Part shown: positions 1 through 8,426 of the stretch, one piece after another
Position numbering within the stretch: position 1 is the stretch's first letter
How the letters are laid out: every line of letters starts with the position of its first letter
Virus record (IMG/VR): IMGVR_UViG_3300048916_000276
Location: 1-25,004 of that record
Length of the DNA stretch: 25,004 nucleotides
Source of the DNA: a virus
Reading direction: 5' to 3' (one strand)
Program-made: the position numbers and the translations under genes
Notes under the pieces: model-generated
Told to the model about the DNA's origin: nothing
Databases searched by the model: none
The model's input: only the letters and a program-made list of their open reading frames with translations

Positions 1-426
1 TCACGGGCGCCTCCGGTCGTGCTGGTCGTGCGGTGGTTCGGGCCATTCGGCGGCGATGAGCGCCACGCCACAGAACGAGCCCCAGACGACGGCGCTGGCC
101 CAGCCGCGGGGGTTGTCGTACAGCCACCAGCTAGCCAGACTGCCCAGGGCCCACGGGGCGACGACGAGGTAGATGGCCGGGTAGCCGGGCCAGTCCCGTC
201 CCGGTGGGCGCCACGCGCAGACGATGGCGAGCAGGCCCGCAGCGATCCACGCCCACGCCCATAGGTGCAGGGGCATCAGGTCGAGTAACAGCCTGATGCC
301 CCGGGTGTCCTGGGGTGGCTGGACGAGCAGGCTGTAGCCGTAGATGCCCGCCATGACGCCCTTGAGGGCGAGGACGGCGCCGCGGCGGCCCACCCGGCGT
401 GCGGCCCGGTGGACCGCCCCGCGCAT
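1..426 (-). CDS. Four-helix membrane protein next to the holin (possible second holin/antiholin)
   Basis: A 141-aa protein with about four hydrophobic segments (residues ~17-35, 54-72, 82-102 and 108-126), a very basic N-terminus (several Arg in residues 2-15) and a charged Pro/His/Arg tail. Its ATG at 426-424 overlaps the stop of the holin-like gene as TGATG, so the two are probably translationally coupled. The stop codon occupies bases 1-3, so the gene is complete. A longer in-frame reading from 555 is possible but would overlap the holin gene deeply, so I reject it. Its place as the last gene after endolysin and holin suggests a role in lysis (second holin, antiholin or membrane accessory). 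I see no family-defining motif, so the function is inferred from context only. Confidence 0.75.
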   Translation of the reverse strand: MRGAVHRAARRVGRRGAVLALKGVMAGIYGYSLLVQPPQDTRGIRLLLDLMPLHLWAWAWIAAGLLAIVCAWRPPGRDWPGYPAIYLVVAPWALGSLASWWLYDNPRGWASAVVWGSFCGVALIAAEWPEPPHDQHDRRRP

Positions 427-677
427 CACGACTCCAGCGGCTTGACGGTTGCGAGGGGCGGAACCAGGTCCGGGCGCGGGGTGTGCCGGGCCTGGTAGCC
501 CGCCACCCCGGCGATCGCGGTCGGCACGATCGCCAGGACGAACGGGGCGAGCCACTCAGGCAGCCAGCCGACCAGTCCGGGATGGTCCTGCACCGCGGTG
601 AGACCGGCGAGCAGCGAGGTGGTGCCGAGGTAGGTGGCGGCCGCGGCGGCCTTGACCTTGGTTTCGATCTGGGCCAT
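426..677 (-). CDS. Holin-like small membrane protein
   Basis: An 83-aa protein with two predicted membrane helices (residues ~10-28 and ~43-62) separated by a short Asp/His/Pro-containing turn, and a basic, Pro-rich C-terminus. Size, topology and position directly after the endolysin fit the small two-helix holins common in actinophages. These form the inner-membrane lesion that releases or activates the lysin. The ATG overlaps the endolysin stop as TGATG, so translation is probably coupled. The family assignment rests on topology and context rather than a conserved motif. Confidence 0.75.
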   Translation of the reverse strand: MAQIETKVKAAAAATYLGTTSLLAGLTAVQDHPGLVGWLPEWLAPFVLAIVPTAIAGVAGYQARHTPRPDLVPPLATVKPLES

Positions 678-1129
678 CAGGAAGTCTCCTTCGAGGCAGG
701 GGCGGTGGGGGTGGTAGTGACGTGCATGTCGACGCCGGCGGCGAGGGCCTTAGTGACGGCGGCCTCGATGGCGGCCGTCACGGTGGCGGTGTCGACGCCA
801 GCGGTGCGGTCGAGGAGGGTCTGGACGACGGCGTCCTGGGCGGCGATCTGGGCGCGGGCCGCAGCAAGCTGCAGCTGCAGCGGGTTAACCGCGGCGGCCA
901 ACCACTTCGCGGGCACGAGAGCGTCGTCGCCGGTCCGCTGCTGCCAGTTGACATCCACGTTCGGAAGGCCGTGCTCCCATACGGCGGCTGGGATCTGGGC
1001 GATCAGGTCGAGCAGGCTCGGGGACCCGTCGCCGTCATAGTGGCGGCCTGACCAGGTCACGTCGTCGCGGGCAGCGAACACCCCCTTGGTGACCAGGGCG
1101 ATGATCTCGTCGTCGGTACGTGCGGCCAT
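677..1129 (-). CDS. Possible internal-start product of the endolysin (C-terminal domain, 150 aa)
   Basis: This is the same reading frame as the endolysin, starting at Met378 (MAARTDDE). It would give a free copy of the non-catalytic C-terminal region, which is Ala-rich with heptads and probably helical. Several characterised phage endolysins make such a C-terminal subunit from an internal start and assemble it with the full-length enzyme. Support is the AGGAGG eight bases upstream and the position of the Met exactly at the domain boundary. Against it, the Glu-Glu-Asp codons would create a Shine-Dalgarno match by chance. Confidence 0.45.
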   Translation of the reverse strand: MAARTDDEIIALVTKGVFAARDDVTWSGRHYDGDGSPSLLDLIAQIPAAVWEHGLPNVDVNWQQRTGDDALVPAKWLAAAVNPLQLQLAAARAQIAAQDAVVQTLLDRTAGVDTATVTAAIEAAVTKALAAGVDMHVTTTPTAPASKETS

Positions 1130-2260
1130 GTCGTCGTCCTCCTCGATGGGGCGCGGGGCGCCGGCCTGGACCCACGCGTAGAGCGGTCCGCCGGGGCAGT
1201 CGGTCTGGTAGCCGTCCCTGTGGCCCTTGATCTCGGGCCCGGCGGCGGCGTTGGCCTGGTAGTCCTCGATGGCGTCGCGCAGGCCCTGGAGTTGGGCGTC
1301 GGTTGGCACGGTGTAGCCGGACGATCCGACGAGTGCGCAGATCGCGTAGTGCTGGGCATTGAGCGTCTGGTCGCCGTTGGCGCCGGACCTGACGTTGTGG
1401 CCACGGCCTTCGAACCGATAGCCGTGCTCGCACACCAGCTCGTTGTAGGCGATGTCCATCCAGTGCTGGACGGGGTCAACCATGTGGGCGGCTTGGACCT
1501 TCCGGACGTACGCGGCGCACGTGGAGTGGTCGCCGAACTGGTAGGCCTCACCCAGGTAGTGGATCTTTACGCCGAGGGCACCTGCCATCGGGGTGTAGGC
1601 GCCTGTCGGGGCCGCCGCGCCCCACGCAGCTCGGGGTACTCGTCCCGGCGACGTCCACGCCGCGGGTGCGCCCGGCGTCGGAGGCGGGACGGGCTGCGGA
1701 ACTGTCCCGCCGGCCCAGGCCCGAAGCTCGTCGAAGCTGCCGTTGTAGACGTCCATGTCAAGCGGCGTGTCCGCGAACTGGTGGAAACGCCAGGCAGCCT
1801 GGATCCTCGGGGAGCCAGCTTGGACGTAGTCGGCGATCCAGAGGAAGTCGCCAGCGTTGTCATCGGTCCGGCGCCACCAATCGGCGCTGGTGTACAAGCC
1901 GACCCGGTTGTTCGGGTAGCGCTGCTTGACCGCCGCCAGCCACGCGTTCTTCGCCGCCGTCGCGGTACCGTCTGAGACAGGCTGACCGTACGGTTCGAAG
2001 TCCAGCACCAGCAGCTCGCCAGGCGGGACGGTGCCAATCACCTGACAGAAGTGATCGATCTCGCCCTGGACCGGGTTCTCGCAGTGGATGAAGTGGTAGT
2101 GGCCGACGACCAGCCCGCGGCTGCGGGCGTCGGCGAGCTTGGCTGTGTAGCCCCGCTGGCTGGTCCGGGCACCCTCGGTCGCCTTGATGAAGACGAACTG
2201 CGCGTCCGCAGGGATCGAGGACTGGTAGTCGGAGACGTCGTAACCGCGTGCGAGCGCCAC
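677..2260 (-). CDS. Endolysin: GH25 muramidase plus zinc amidase, modular
   Basis: A 527-aa peptidoglycan hydrolase with two catalytic modules. Residues ~5-185 are a GH25 lysozyme: Asp8 in YDVSDYQ and the Asp87/Glu89 pair in LVLDFEP are the family catalytic acids. A Pro-rich linker follows (~188-200). Residues ~205-365 are an amidase_2/PGRP-type N-acetylmuramoyl-L-alanine amidase, beginning VPRAAWGA, with probable zinc ligands His234, His347 (GHRDG) and Cys355 (TDCPGG). The C-terminal ~150 residues are Ala-rich with heptad character. The GTG start at 2260 is preceded by AGGAGGG about 3 bases upstream; longer in-frame readings lack this site. It cuts both glycan and stem-peptide linkages for host lysis. 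An in-frame internal start lies at Met378 (see separate entries). Confidence 0.93.
   Translation of the reverse strand: MALARGYDVSDYQSSIPADAQFVFIKATEGARTSQRGYTAKLADARSRGLVVGHYHFIHCENPVQGEIDHFCQVIGTVPPGELLVLDFEPYGQPVSDGTATAAKNAWLAAVKQRYPNNRVGLYTSADWWRRTDDNAGDFLWIADYVQAGSPRIQAAWRFHQFADTPLDMDVYNGSFDELRAWAGGTVPQPVPPPTPGAPAAWTSPGRVPRAAWGAAAPTGAYTPMAGALGVKIHYLGEAYQFGDHSTCAAYVRKVQAAHMVDPVQHWMDIAYNELVCEHGYRFEGRGHNVRSGANGDQTLNAQHYAICALVGSSGYTVPTDAQLQGLRDAIEDYQANAAAGPEIKGHRDGYQTDCPGGPLYAWVQAGAPRPIEEDDDMAARTDDEIIALVTKGVFAARDDVTWSGRHYDGDGSPSLLDLIAQIPAAVWEHGLPNVDVNWQQRTGDDALVPAKWLAAAVNPLQLQLAAARAQIAAQDAVVQTLLDRTAGVDTATVTAAIEAAVTKALAAGVDMHVTTTPTAPASKETS
1138..1143 (-). promoter_or_regulatory. Internal Shine-Dalgarno AGGAGG inside the endolysin gene
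   Basis: A perfect AGGAGG (read on the minus strand) lies 8 bases before the in-frame ATG at 1129-1127. It falls between the amidase module and the C-terminal helical region. Confidence 0.45.
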
Positions 2261-2271
2261 GGTCCCTCCTC

Positions 2272-3081
2272 TCACAGGCCCTTGGCGGCCAGCCAGGAGT
2301 GGGCCGCAGCCGCGAACGCGGCGTCCGGGTCGGCCGGCGCCGGGGTCGGGGTGGGCGGGGTGGAGAGCACGGGCACCGTGACGTCGCCCTGCTGGGACAG
2401 CAGCCACTGCAGGTCCGGCGCGGCGAGGTAGCCGCGCCCGCCCTGCCCCCAATCGCCGCCCCACGAGTTGGTGAGCCAGAACCGGTCGGTGTCGGCGTCC
2501 CAGCCGGTGATCTCGATCTCGTGGCCGCCCGCGACGCCGGACGCCGGGTCGACCGGGATCCGCCCGTCGGAGGCGGGATCGGACATCGAGTTCAGCCAGG
2601 GGATGCCGAGCAGCGCAGGACCGGACTGCAGAGCGGAGCGCACCGCGGACAGGGCGAAAGCGTGCGTGTACGACGTCGCGAGGCCCAGGGCCTTGAGGGC
2701 CTTGGCGACGCCGAGACCGCTGCTCCCAGTGTCGGCGGGAGGGTACTGCCCGGGCGCGCCGTCCAACACGGTGGCCAGCGAGTAGAGACTGACAGCGAAG
2801 GCCTCGTCGAGGACGTGCTCGCCAGCCTGGAAGGCGCCGTGGGATGCGGCGGCACCGGCCGCGCTGATGGTGACGGTGACGGCCCCCATGCGGCCGGCAC
2901 TGTCCGTGCCGAGCAGGCCGGTCGCGGCGTTTCCGGTGCACGACCCGAGCTGGCCCTGGTCGAGCACGGGTATACGCCGGGTCCACGACGTGGTGGTCAG
3001 TGCCGACTGCGGCAGGACCCCGTGGGCGTATGCCAGGGAGCGCGGGTCGTGGTCGACGAACCGTCCGAGGGCTCGGGTCAT
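2272..3081 (-). CDS. Papain-like (C1 family) cysteine peptidase
   Basis: A 269-aa protein with the papain-family signature in order. The oxyanion Gln42 and nucleophile Cys48 lie in [11 protein letters not shown], the catalytic His187 in [11 protein letters not shown], and Asn205 in the hallmark NSWGGDWG. There is no signal peptide or prodomain, so it acts in the cytoplasm or reaches its target through lysis or the virion. A Pro/Thr linker (~235-250) leads to a short Ala-rich helical tail ending AAKGL. The ATG at 3081 overlaps the DUF1003 stop as ATGA, so I chose this start over the longer frame reading back to 3402. It lies just upstream of the endolysin. The substrate is unknown: a host protein, a virion protein or a lysis partner are all possible. 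Confidence 0.85.
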   Translation of the reverse strand: MTRALGRFVDHDPRSLAYAHGVLPQSALTTTSWTRRIPVLDQGQLGSCTGNAATGLLGTDSAGRMGAVTVTISAAGAAASHGAFQAGEHVLDEAFAVSLYSLATVLDGAPGQYPPADTGSSGLGVAKALKALGLATSYTHAFALSAVRSALQSGPALLGIPWLNSMSDPASDGRIPVDPASGVAGGHEIEITGWDADTDRFWLTNSWGGDWGQGGRGYLAAPDLQWLLSQQGDVTVPVLSTPPTPTPAPADPDAAFAAAAHSWLAAKGL

Positions 3082-3521
3082 CGGTCCTCCTTGCGGGTGA
3101 GAGTGCCGTCGATGGCGGTCACTTCGGCCGCCGGATCGGGGATGCCGAGGTGTGCGGCGATGGCCTTCGTCCAGGCCAGCGCCTCCCTGTCCACCTCGTA
3201 GTCGTGCTCCGCGCGCAGGCGGTCGTGTTCCGCCTGCCGGTTCTGGCTGAGCAGGAGGATCGGCCCGGTGAAGCCGGCCTGGAACGAGTAGACGAGGTTG
3301 AGCAGGACGAACGGGTACTCGTCCCAGCGGGACCAGCCATGGACGGTGTTCGCCACGATCCAGGCGCCGGTGAACGCCGCCTGGGCGATGATGAACCGCC
3401 AACTGCCCATGCCGCCGGCCAGACCGTCGGCGACACGGTCGCCGAGCGTCCGATCGTCGTGCCGGGCCTGGTTCGCCGGGTGCAGGTGCTCCGAGGGCCC
3501 CGGGGCGTCGGCGGCCCTCAC
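3078..3521 (-). CDS. DUF1003 family membrane protein
   Basis: A 147-aa protein matching the DUF1003 pattern. A GSWRFI motif opens the first helix (~41-60) and a WDEYPF motif opens the second (~70-91), followed by the conserved SQNRQ..DR..A..DY segment and a charged C-terminal helix. The family consists of two-helix bacterial membrane proteins of unknown biochemical function. The GTG start overlaps the nuclease gene's stop as GTGA, and its own stop overlaps the next start as ATGA, so the three genes form one coupled unit. A membrane protein here could serve lysis, host takeover or exclusion of other phages; the sequence does not decide. Confidence 0.88.
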   Translation of the reverse strand: MRAADAPGPSEHLHPANQARHDDRTLGDRVADGLAGGMGSWRFIIAQAAFTGAWIVANTVHGWSRWDEYPFVLLNLVYSFQAGFTGPILLLSQNRQAEHDRLRAEHDYEVDREALAWTKAIAAHLGIPDPAAEVTAIDGTLTRKEDR

Positions 3522-4057
3522 GAGCCTGTCTGCTTCGTCGCGTTCAGCATGTGGTGGTGGATGGCGTCGATGCGGGCGCGGGCCTCGGCGGCGACGAGCG
3601 GGTCCCGGATGACGGTCGTCTGGTTGTCCTGGAGCGCTTCGCCGGAATGGGACCAGTTCGTCGAGCCCGTGACAACGTCAAGGCCGTCAACGATCACCAT
3701 CTTCATGTGCATGATCTGGCCGTGCTCACTGCGCCCGATCGCGACACTCGACGCCGGGTAGCCCTCCCGGGAGAGGATCGCCCGCTCATGCACACCGCCG
3801 GCCTGGCTGGAGTCGAGGGTGAGCTGCACGAACACGTGCTCGTCGGCGAGCTTCTCCCGGATCGCGTCGGCAAGATCGTCATCGTCAAACCCGTACATGG
3901 CGACCACCAGCGAGGTGCTCGCCGACTTTACGAGGTCGAGCAGGACGCCGTGGACGTCGTCGACCGGCGAGTACCAGGTGCGCACGTCCTGCGGGTAGCC
4001 GGGCGGGAATCCGCTGGTCTTGTGCTGGTCAAGAGAGGCGAGGCTGGCAAGCGCCAA
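3518..4057 (-). CDS. Phospholipase D-superfamily (single HKD) nuclease-like protein
   Basis: A 179-aa protein with one HKD motif, H-x-K-x4-D at His117/Lys119/Asp124 (HMKMVIVD), followed by GSTNWS at ~131-136 as in PLD-superfamily nucleases. The N-terminal half has the expected [12 protein letters not shown] and DLADAI blocks. Single-HKD members such as the Nuc-type endonucleases act as homodimers with both HKDs at the interface. There is no signal peptide. Translation probably starts at TTG (4057), with GGAGG five bases upstream; no better start exists. It begins the cassette nuclease-DUF1003-peptidase after the tail spike gene. It may be a DNA nuclease or a phosphodiester/lipid hydrolase; the short length favours a nuclease. 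Confidence 0.85.
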   Translation of the reverse strand: MALASLASLDQHKTSGFPPGYPQDVRTWYSPVDDVHGVLLDLVKSASTSLVVAMYGFDDDDLADAIREKLADEHVFVQLTLDSSQAGGVHERAILSREGYPASSVAIGRSEHGQIMHMKMVIVDGLDVVTGSTNWSHSGEALQDNQTTVIRDPLVAAEARARIDAIHHHMLNATKQTGS

Positions 4058-4094
4058 TGGGTCCTCCAGGGGTGTGATAGCGAGGTGGTGCCCG

Positions 4095-5795
4095 TCAGGC
4101 GATGCGGGTGGCGATCAGGACAGAGCCGGACCTGACGGTGGTAGACGTGGTGCTGGACGCGCCCTGCGCGAATTGGAACTGCAGGTTGCCGGACGTCGCG
4201 CTGGTGACCACCACGCCGCCGGGCCTGAGCGCCATCGGCGTTGCGGCGCCATTCGTGCCGAGCCGCCGGGTCGTCGCGAAGCCGATCGCCACCGCGTCGT
4301 AAGCCGTCAGGGCGCCGGTTGGGACCCCGAACGACGACCAGGAGCCGGTGGCCCCGCTGGGGACCGTGAGGGTGCACTGAAGGTCGCCGGCGGGCGAGTT
4401 GTCACCGGTGTAGGAGATGTAACCGTCGATCCGGTACGTAGCGTTGGCCGCCAGTGCCACGACGAGAGCGGAGTCATTGACCAAGGTCGTGGAGCTGGTC
4501 ACCGACTGGTTGGAGGCCTTGTAGGCGGCGACCCGCTGTCCGATGCCCGACACCGTCAGGTTCCCAGTGACGGACAGGTTGCCGGAGACGGATCCGCTGC
4601 CTGCGCTCAGGCTCCCGGTGACGCTGGCGCTGCCTGCAGTGACGGCGCCCGGGAGGGTGACGGCGGCGGCGGTGACGCTGTTCGTCGTGGACGAGGCGTA
4701 GCTGGTCGCGGTGACGGTGGCGCTGTCGATGACGGTGGCGCTGGATCCGGTGTCGACCTTGATGGACGATGTCGCGCCGGCGCCGGGAGAGGCCTCCTGG
4801 ACGCCGATCAGGGACACGCCCGTGGCGCTCCCGGTGACCCAGAACGCCGCGGCCTTGTTGACGGTGCTGTAGCAGCCGGTCAGGGTGTGGACGGAGCCGC
4901 CGGAGACCTTGAACCCGGATCCGTCCTGGCTGGCCTGGGCGACGATCGTGTCGGCGCCGCAGGCGTTGAGGACGTTGCCGGACCCACTGGTGATCAGGAA
5001 GCCGCCGCCGCACGCGGACGCTTTGCACCCGGTGAGGGTGGTGTACGAGACCGACGACAGGTTGAAGCCCTGCTGGGTGCTGGTGCTGCCGACGGCGGCG
5101 CAGGCGTCGAGCGCGTTTCCGGTGCCCCCGGACAGATAGAAGGCGTGCCCGCCTACGCTGGAGACGCTGACCGAGGCGAGGCTGCATCCGGTGAGCGTGA
5201 CCAACTGGACGCCGTGGCTGCCGAACCCGGTGACGGCGACGTTGTTGACCTGGCATGAGGTGACCGGGTTCGCGCCGCTGTTGGCCTGCACGAACAGGCC
5301 GACTCCCGTACCGGATCCCGGGCCTTGCAGGGTCAGGTTCCGGACGGAGACGTAGTTGAGGGTGGTGGGGTTGTAGGCGACGCCGTGCGCGCTGGTGGAC
5401 GTCTGCTTGAGCACGGTGGCGCCCGGCCCGGCGCCGAGGAGACTGACCTGGTTGGCCGGGGCAAGCGCGGAGGACAGCACGTACGTTCCGGCCGGGAAGT
5501 ACACGGTGCCGCCCTTGGTTGCGGCTGCGGTCAGTGCGGACTGGACCGCCGAGGTGTCGTTTGTGGTGCCGTCGCCCTTGGCCCCGTACGCCTTGACGTT
5601 GAGGTAGTCGGTGCCGGACACCGCGCCGGGGGCCTGGAGGGTGAGGTTGCCGGAGGCGTCGGAGGTGAGCACGCTGCCGACGGCGGCGCCGGCGGGAACC
5701 TGGGCGGGCGGGCTGCCGGTGAGTACGAGCGGGCCGGTCATGGTGTCGCCGGCCTTGGCGACGCGGTCCGCCGCGCCGTACATCGACGCGGTCAC
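4095..5795 (-). CDS. Tail spike/fibre with pectate-lyase-type beta-helix
   Basis: A 566-aa receptor-binding candidate. The N-terminus has the [11 protein letters not shown] motif common in tail fibres. Residues ~70-115 carry the pectate-lyase-3 entry motif ([15 protein letters not shown], then a PAGTYVL block). A long right-handed beta-helix region with repeated TLTGC/SLIG-like rungs extends to about residue 350. A Ser/Gly/Val-repeat stalk follows ([18 protein letters not shown]), then a C-terminal beta domain. It probably trimerises and binds or cleaves host surface glycans. I chose the GTG at 5795 because it overlaps the preceding stop as GTGA; ATG at 5783 is a near alternative. The frame stays open to 7331, but that extension overlaps real genes and is a shadow. 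Confidence 0.88.
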   Translation of the reverse strand: MTASMYGAADRVAKAGDTMTGPLVLTGSPPAQVPAGAAVGSVLTSDASGNLTLQAPGAVSGTDYLNVKAYGAKGDGTTNDTSAVQSALTAAATKGGTVYFPAGTYVLSSALAPANQVSLLGAGPGATVLKQTSTSAHGVAYNPTTLNYVSVRNLTLQGPGSGTGVGLFVQANSGANPVTSCQVNNVAVTGFGSHGVQLVTLTGCSLASVSVSSVGGHAFYLSGGTGNALDACAAVGSTSTQQGFNLSSVSYTTLTGCKASACGGGFLITSGSGNVLNACGADTIVAQASQDGSGFKVSGGSVHTLTGCYSTVNKAAAFWVTGSATGVSLIGVQEASPGAGATSSIKVDTGSSATVIDSATVTATSYASSTTNSVTAAAVTLPGAVTAGSASVTGSLSAGSGSVSGNLSVTGNLTVSGIGQRVAAYKASNQSVTSSTTLVNDSALVVALAANATYRIDGYISYTGDNSPAGDLQCTLTVPSGATGSWSSFGVPTGALTAYDAVAIGFATTRRLGTNGAATPMALRPGGVVVTSATSGNLQFQFAQGASSTTSTTVRSGSVLIATRIA

Positions 5796-6103
5796 AGGAG
5801 CTTCCCGAGGATGACGTACGTGCCGACCTGGCCGATCCGTACTGGCATGGCGAGCACGCTGTCGTTGGCAGCCGGGGTGTAGGACGACAGGCGCCGGTAC
5901 GGGCCTGTGAGGACGGTGGCGCCGTTGATGTATGCCCGGGGCTGGCCGCTGCTGTACGCCGGGTCGATGACTGCGGGCAGCGCGGCCAGCGGAAAGCCGG
6001 AGTCGATGCTGGTCGTCCGGTTCTCTAGCCGGCCGATTCGCTGCAAGGCGTTCTGGAGCGTTGCGGAGAACCTCGATTCGAGCGGGTCGGGGTAGCGGGT
6101 CAT
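5792..6103 (-). CDS. Small tail-associated protein of unknown function
   Basis: A 103-aa protein between the baseplate hub-like gene and the tail spike. Residues ~12-30 form a short heptad-like segment (LQNALQRIGRLENRT). The rest looks beta-rich, with a segment of the type YTPAANDSVLAMPV...GTYVILG that recurs in small actinophage minor tail proteins. The ATG is preceded by AAAGGGAG at 7 bases. Its stop overlaps the spike start (GTGA). It could be a connector between baseplate and spike, which is inferred from position only. Confidence 0.75.
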   Translation of the reverse strand: MTRYPDPLESRFSATLQNALQRIGRLENRTTSIDSGFPLAALPAVIDPAYSSGQPRAYINGATVLTGPYRRLSSYTPAANDSVLAMPVRIGQVGTYVILGKLL

Positions 6104-6124
6104 CAGCAGCTCCCTTTCTCCTGG

Positions 6125-7327
6125 TCAGGCGCCGACGGCGGATGTCTGGAGCTGGATCTTCTCGGCCTGCTGCGGGCCCGGCGGGTATGCCGTCCAGCCG
6201 ACGACGCGCACCCGTTGCTGCAGGCCGGGCTGGCCGTTCGGGCCGGGCGGGTGCAGTGGCGAGGTTGCGACCAGGGTGGTGGCGTCGCCCAGGATGATGT
6301 CCCGCACCCTGGGGTATCCGGCGCCGACGGTCACCATCGGGTTGGTCATGGCCCGGGTTTTCATCGCGACCTCGCCGTCGGCGAAGCCGTCGATCTGGGC
6401 TTGGGAAACGACCCATGAGCCCTGCCAGGACACGTTGGATTCCATCAGCGGGTACACGCCGTCGGCGAGGTCGACGGGGTCGGAGCCGTGCGGGTAGGCG
6501 GACTGCCACTGAAGAGCGGCGCCGTTCGGCGGGGCGGTGGCCCACACCATGTTGCTGCTCTGGCTGCCGGTGCGCTGGTAGCCGTAGTCGATGGCGTTGC
6601 CCGGATAGATCAAGTTGTAGCCGGAGGAGGCCGCGGTACGCCCCATCCGCAGGTAGGCGAGCCGCAGGAAGATCGCGAGGTTGCCGGAGGAGTCGAGGCC
6701 GGGAACGAACGCGTACTCCAAGTTCCCTGATGCGCACATGTCCTGCCACGCGCCGCTGATCTGAGTCAGGTCCGAGTACGTGTAGGAGGCGGTCCACGGC
6801 ACCCCGGCGGTGCCCGCGGTCCCTTGCGGCATCACCAGACGTGCCACGCCGCCGTTCTGCGCGACCATCGCCAGGTAAGCCGGGGTCCGGGTTGCTGCCG
6901 GAGAGACGGATGAGATGTACCCCGACTGCTTGGACGTGCCGTACCGGCACAGGTCCATGAAGGCGGTGAACAAGTCGACTTGCTGGTAGATGATGGTGTC
7001 GGTGACCAGGCGGTGTGACCACAGAGTGTCGATGGTCTGCGCGGATATCGGCAGGGTCCCGGGCTGTCGTCCCTGGTCGGGCCAGTCCCAGACGATGCCT
7101 GCCCACACGGGGTAGCCGTCCTGCAGGACCCACAGGACGGAGCGACGCGGCTCCAGCGCGGCGATGGCGGGCGCGTTGACCGCAGGCTCGGCGTTGAGCG
7201 CGAGGCTTCCGGTAAGGGTGCCGGAGCCGTTGAGCTGCATTCCGAACGACTGGACGGTGAGGGGCAGGCTGTCGGCGAGGACCCGGCCGGATATCAGGTC
7301 GGTGGAGGCGTAGGTGTAGGTGCTCAC
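6125..7327 (-). CDS. Minor tail protein / baseplate hub-like (Tal-type N-terminal domain)
   Basis: A 400-aa protein. Its opening (YASTDLISGRVLADSLPLTVQSFGMQLNGSG, given here only as a landmark for residues ~6-36) and the segment LWVLQDGYPVWAGIVWDW resemble tail-associated/hub proteins that define the coordinate frame of the baseplate. No peptidase or hydrolase motif is seen. The GTG start follows the previous stop directly (TGAGTG). It sits after the distal tail protein and an upper-baseplate-like protein, matching Dit-(fibre)-Tal order in siphoviruses. It probably forms the tail tip ring through which the tape measure and DNA exit. Confidence 0.75.
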   Translation of the reverse strand: MSTYTYASTDLISGRVLADSLPLTVQSFGMQLNGSGTLTGSLALNAEPAVNAPAIAALEPRRSVLWVLQDGYPVWAGIVWDWPDQGRQPGTLPISAQTIDTLWSHRLVTDTIIYQQVDLFTAFMDLCRYGTSKQSGYISSVSPAATRTPAYLAMVAQNGGVARLVMPQGTAGTAGVPWTASYTYSDLTQISGAWQDMCASGNLEYAFVPGLDSSGNLAIFLRLAYLRMGRTAASSGYNLIYPGNAIDYGYQRTGSQSSNMVWATAPPNGAALQWQSAYPHGSDPVDLADGVYPLMESNVSWQGSWVVSQAQIDGFADGEVAMKTRAMTNPMVTVGAGYPRVRDIILGDATTLVATSPLHPPGPNGQPGLQQRVRVVGWTAYPPGPQQAEKIQLQTSAVGA

Positions 7328-8401
7328 TCACATCCCGCCCGGCCCAACGCGCAGCAAGGTCTTGGCGGTGGCGCTGGCGGCGATCGTCGTCGAGTACAGG
7401 CCGCTGCCGTTCTGGACGGTCACCTTCACCGTGTGCGTCCCGGCGCTAGGCGTGTCGCCCGCGCCCGAACTCGTGAAGTACGACCAGGCGGAGCCGTTGT
7501 AGATCGTGCCGTCGCCGGGCAGGCTTGGCGTCCACGTGCCGTCGACCGCCGACGAGTCGATGTACATGCGGAAAGTCGCGATGAACGTGCCGCCGAGGCT
7601 GCAGCCGATTCCCGCGTACTTGAAGTAGATCTCGATGTCGGTGTTGCCGTCGGTGGTGATCGTGGCCGACAGTACGGTCTGCTCGCTGCCATCGAAGACG
7701 AAGTTGGTGTTCCGAGTCTGGATGATCGGCACCCACGGCAGCACGTGCAGCTGGGTGGCGTTGGTGGTGCCGTTGTTGTGGTAGAACGCGTTCGACGCGG
7801 GGTCGTAGGCGATCTGCCCCTTGTAGCCGTTCACCGTGCCGCGCGGCGCGACGAGGATGCCGCCCGTGGCGACGGTGAACGGCCGTACGTCCGAGAGCAT
7901 CCCGGCCGTGATGGATGTTGCTGCGGCGGTGACCGTCAGTCGCGCCAGGGTGATCGAGTTCGCCGGGGCCGTAGGGACCGACGGCGAGGGCCCGGCCACG
8001 CCGGTGATGATCTGGATCGCCCCGAACGAGGATGAGCTGCCGACGTCGGACACATACGCGACGATGATGTCGATCCGGGAGTTCGACGGATCCGCGGTCT
8101 GCACGGTCAGCGTCGCCTGGGTTGACAGGGTCGACGCGTAGCCGCCTGCCGTCGGGGTCGACGAGTTCGGAACCACGTACGAGCCGGGCTGCACCGTGAC
8201 CGTCATGCCAGTGCCCGCGGACACCGCCAGGCCGGTGCCGCCGACGACACCACCCAGGACGCCGATCGTGGTGCCAGTGGCGATGCCCTGGTCGTAGAAG
8301 TAGGCGGTGACCCCACTGTTACGTAGGTCGTTGCCGCTGTTGGCGTCGTAGGTGGCGCCCGTGAGCCACATGGGCAGGCTGGTGGTCACCTGTGTTGCCA
8401 T
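7328..8401 (-). CDS. Minor tail / upper-baseplate or fibre-type protein
   Basis: A 357-aa protein. Residues ~60-180 follow a pattern common in tail fibre/baseplate proteins: a VTVQPGSYVV block, then DPSNSRIDIIVAYV, an IITGV segment, PSVPTAPANSITLARLTV and LSDVRPF. The C-terminal ~130 residues form a Gly/Thr-rich beta domain that could be a carbohydrate- or receptor-binding module. The ATG has GGGAGGG 6-7 bases upstream. It lies between the distal tail protein and the hub-like protein and may form the lower tail shaft or side fibres. The subfamily is not certain. Confidence 0.75.
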   Translation of the reverse strand: MATQVTTSLPMWLTGATYDANSGNDLRNSGVTAYFYDQGIATGTTIGVLGGVVGGTGLAVSAGTGMTVTVQPGSYVVPNSSTPTAGGYASTLSTQATLTVQTADPSNSRIDIIVAYVSDVGSSSSFGAIQIITGVAGPSPSVPTAPANSITLARLTVTAAATSITAGMLSDVRPFTVATGGILVAPRGTVNGYKGQIAYDPASNAFYHNNGTTNATQLHVLPWVPIIQTRNTNFVFDGSEQTVLSATITTDGNTDIEIYFKYAGIGCSLGGTFIATFRMYIDSSAVDGTWTPSLPGDGTIYNGSAWSYFTSSGAGDTPSAGTHTVKVTVQNGSGLYSTTIAASATAKTLLRVGPGGM

Positions 8402-8426
8402 TGGAGTCCCTCCCTGCGGCGCGGTG

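Noticed and set aside
5796-7331. Upstream extension of the tail spike frame to 7331
   Set aside because: It lies out of frame over two real tail genes, and its translation is Arg/Pro-rich. The GTGA overlap at 5795 gives a natural start.
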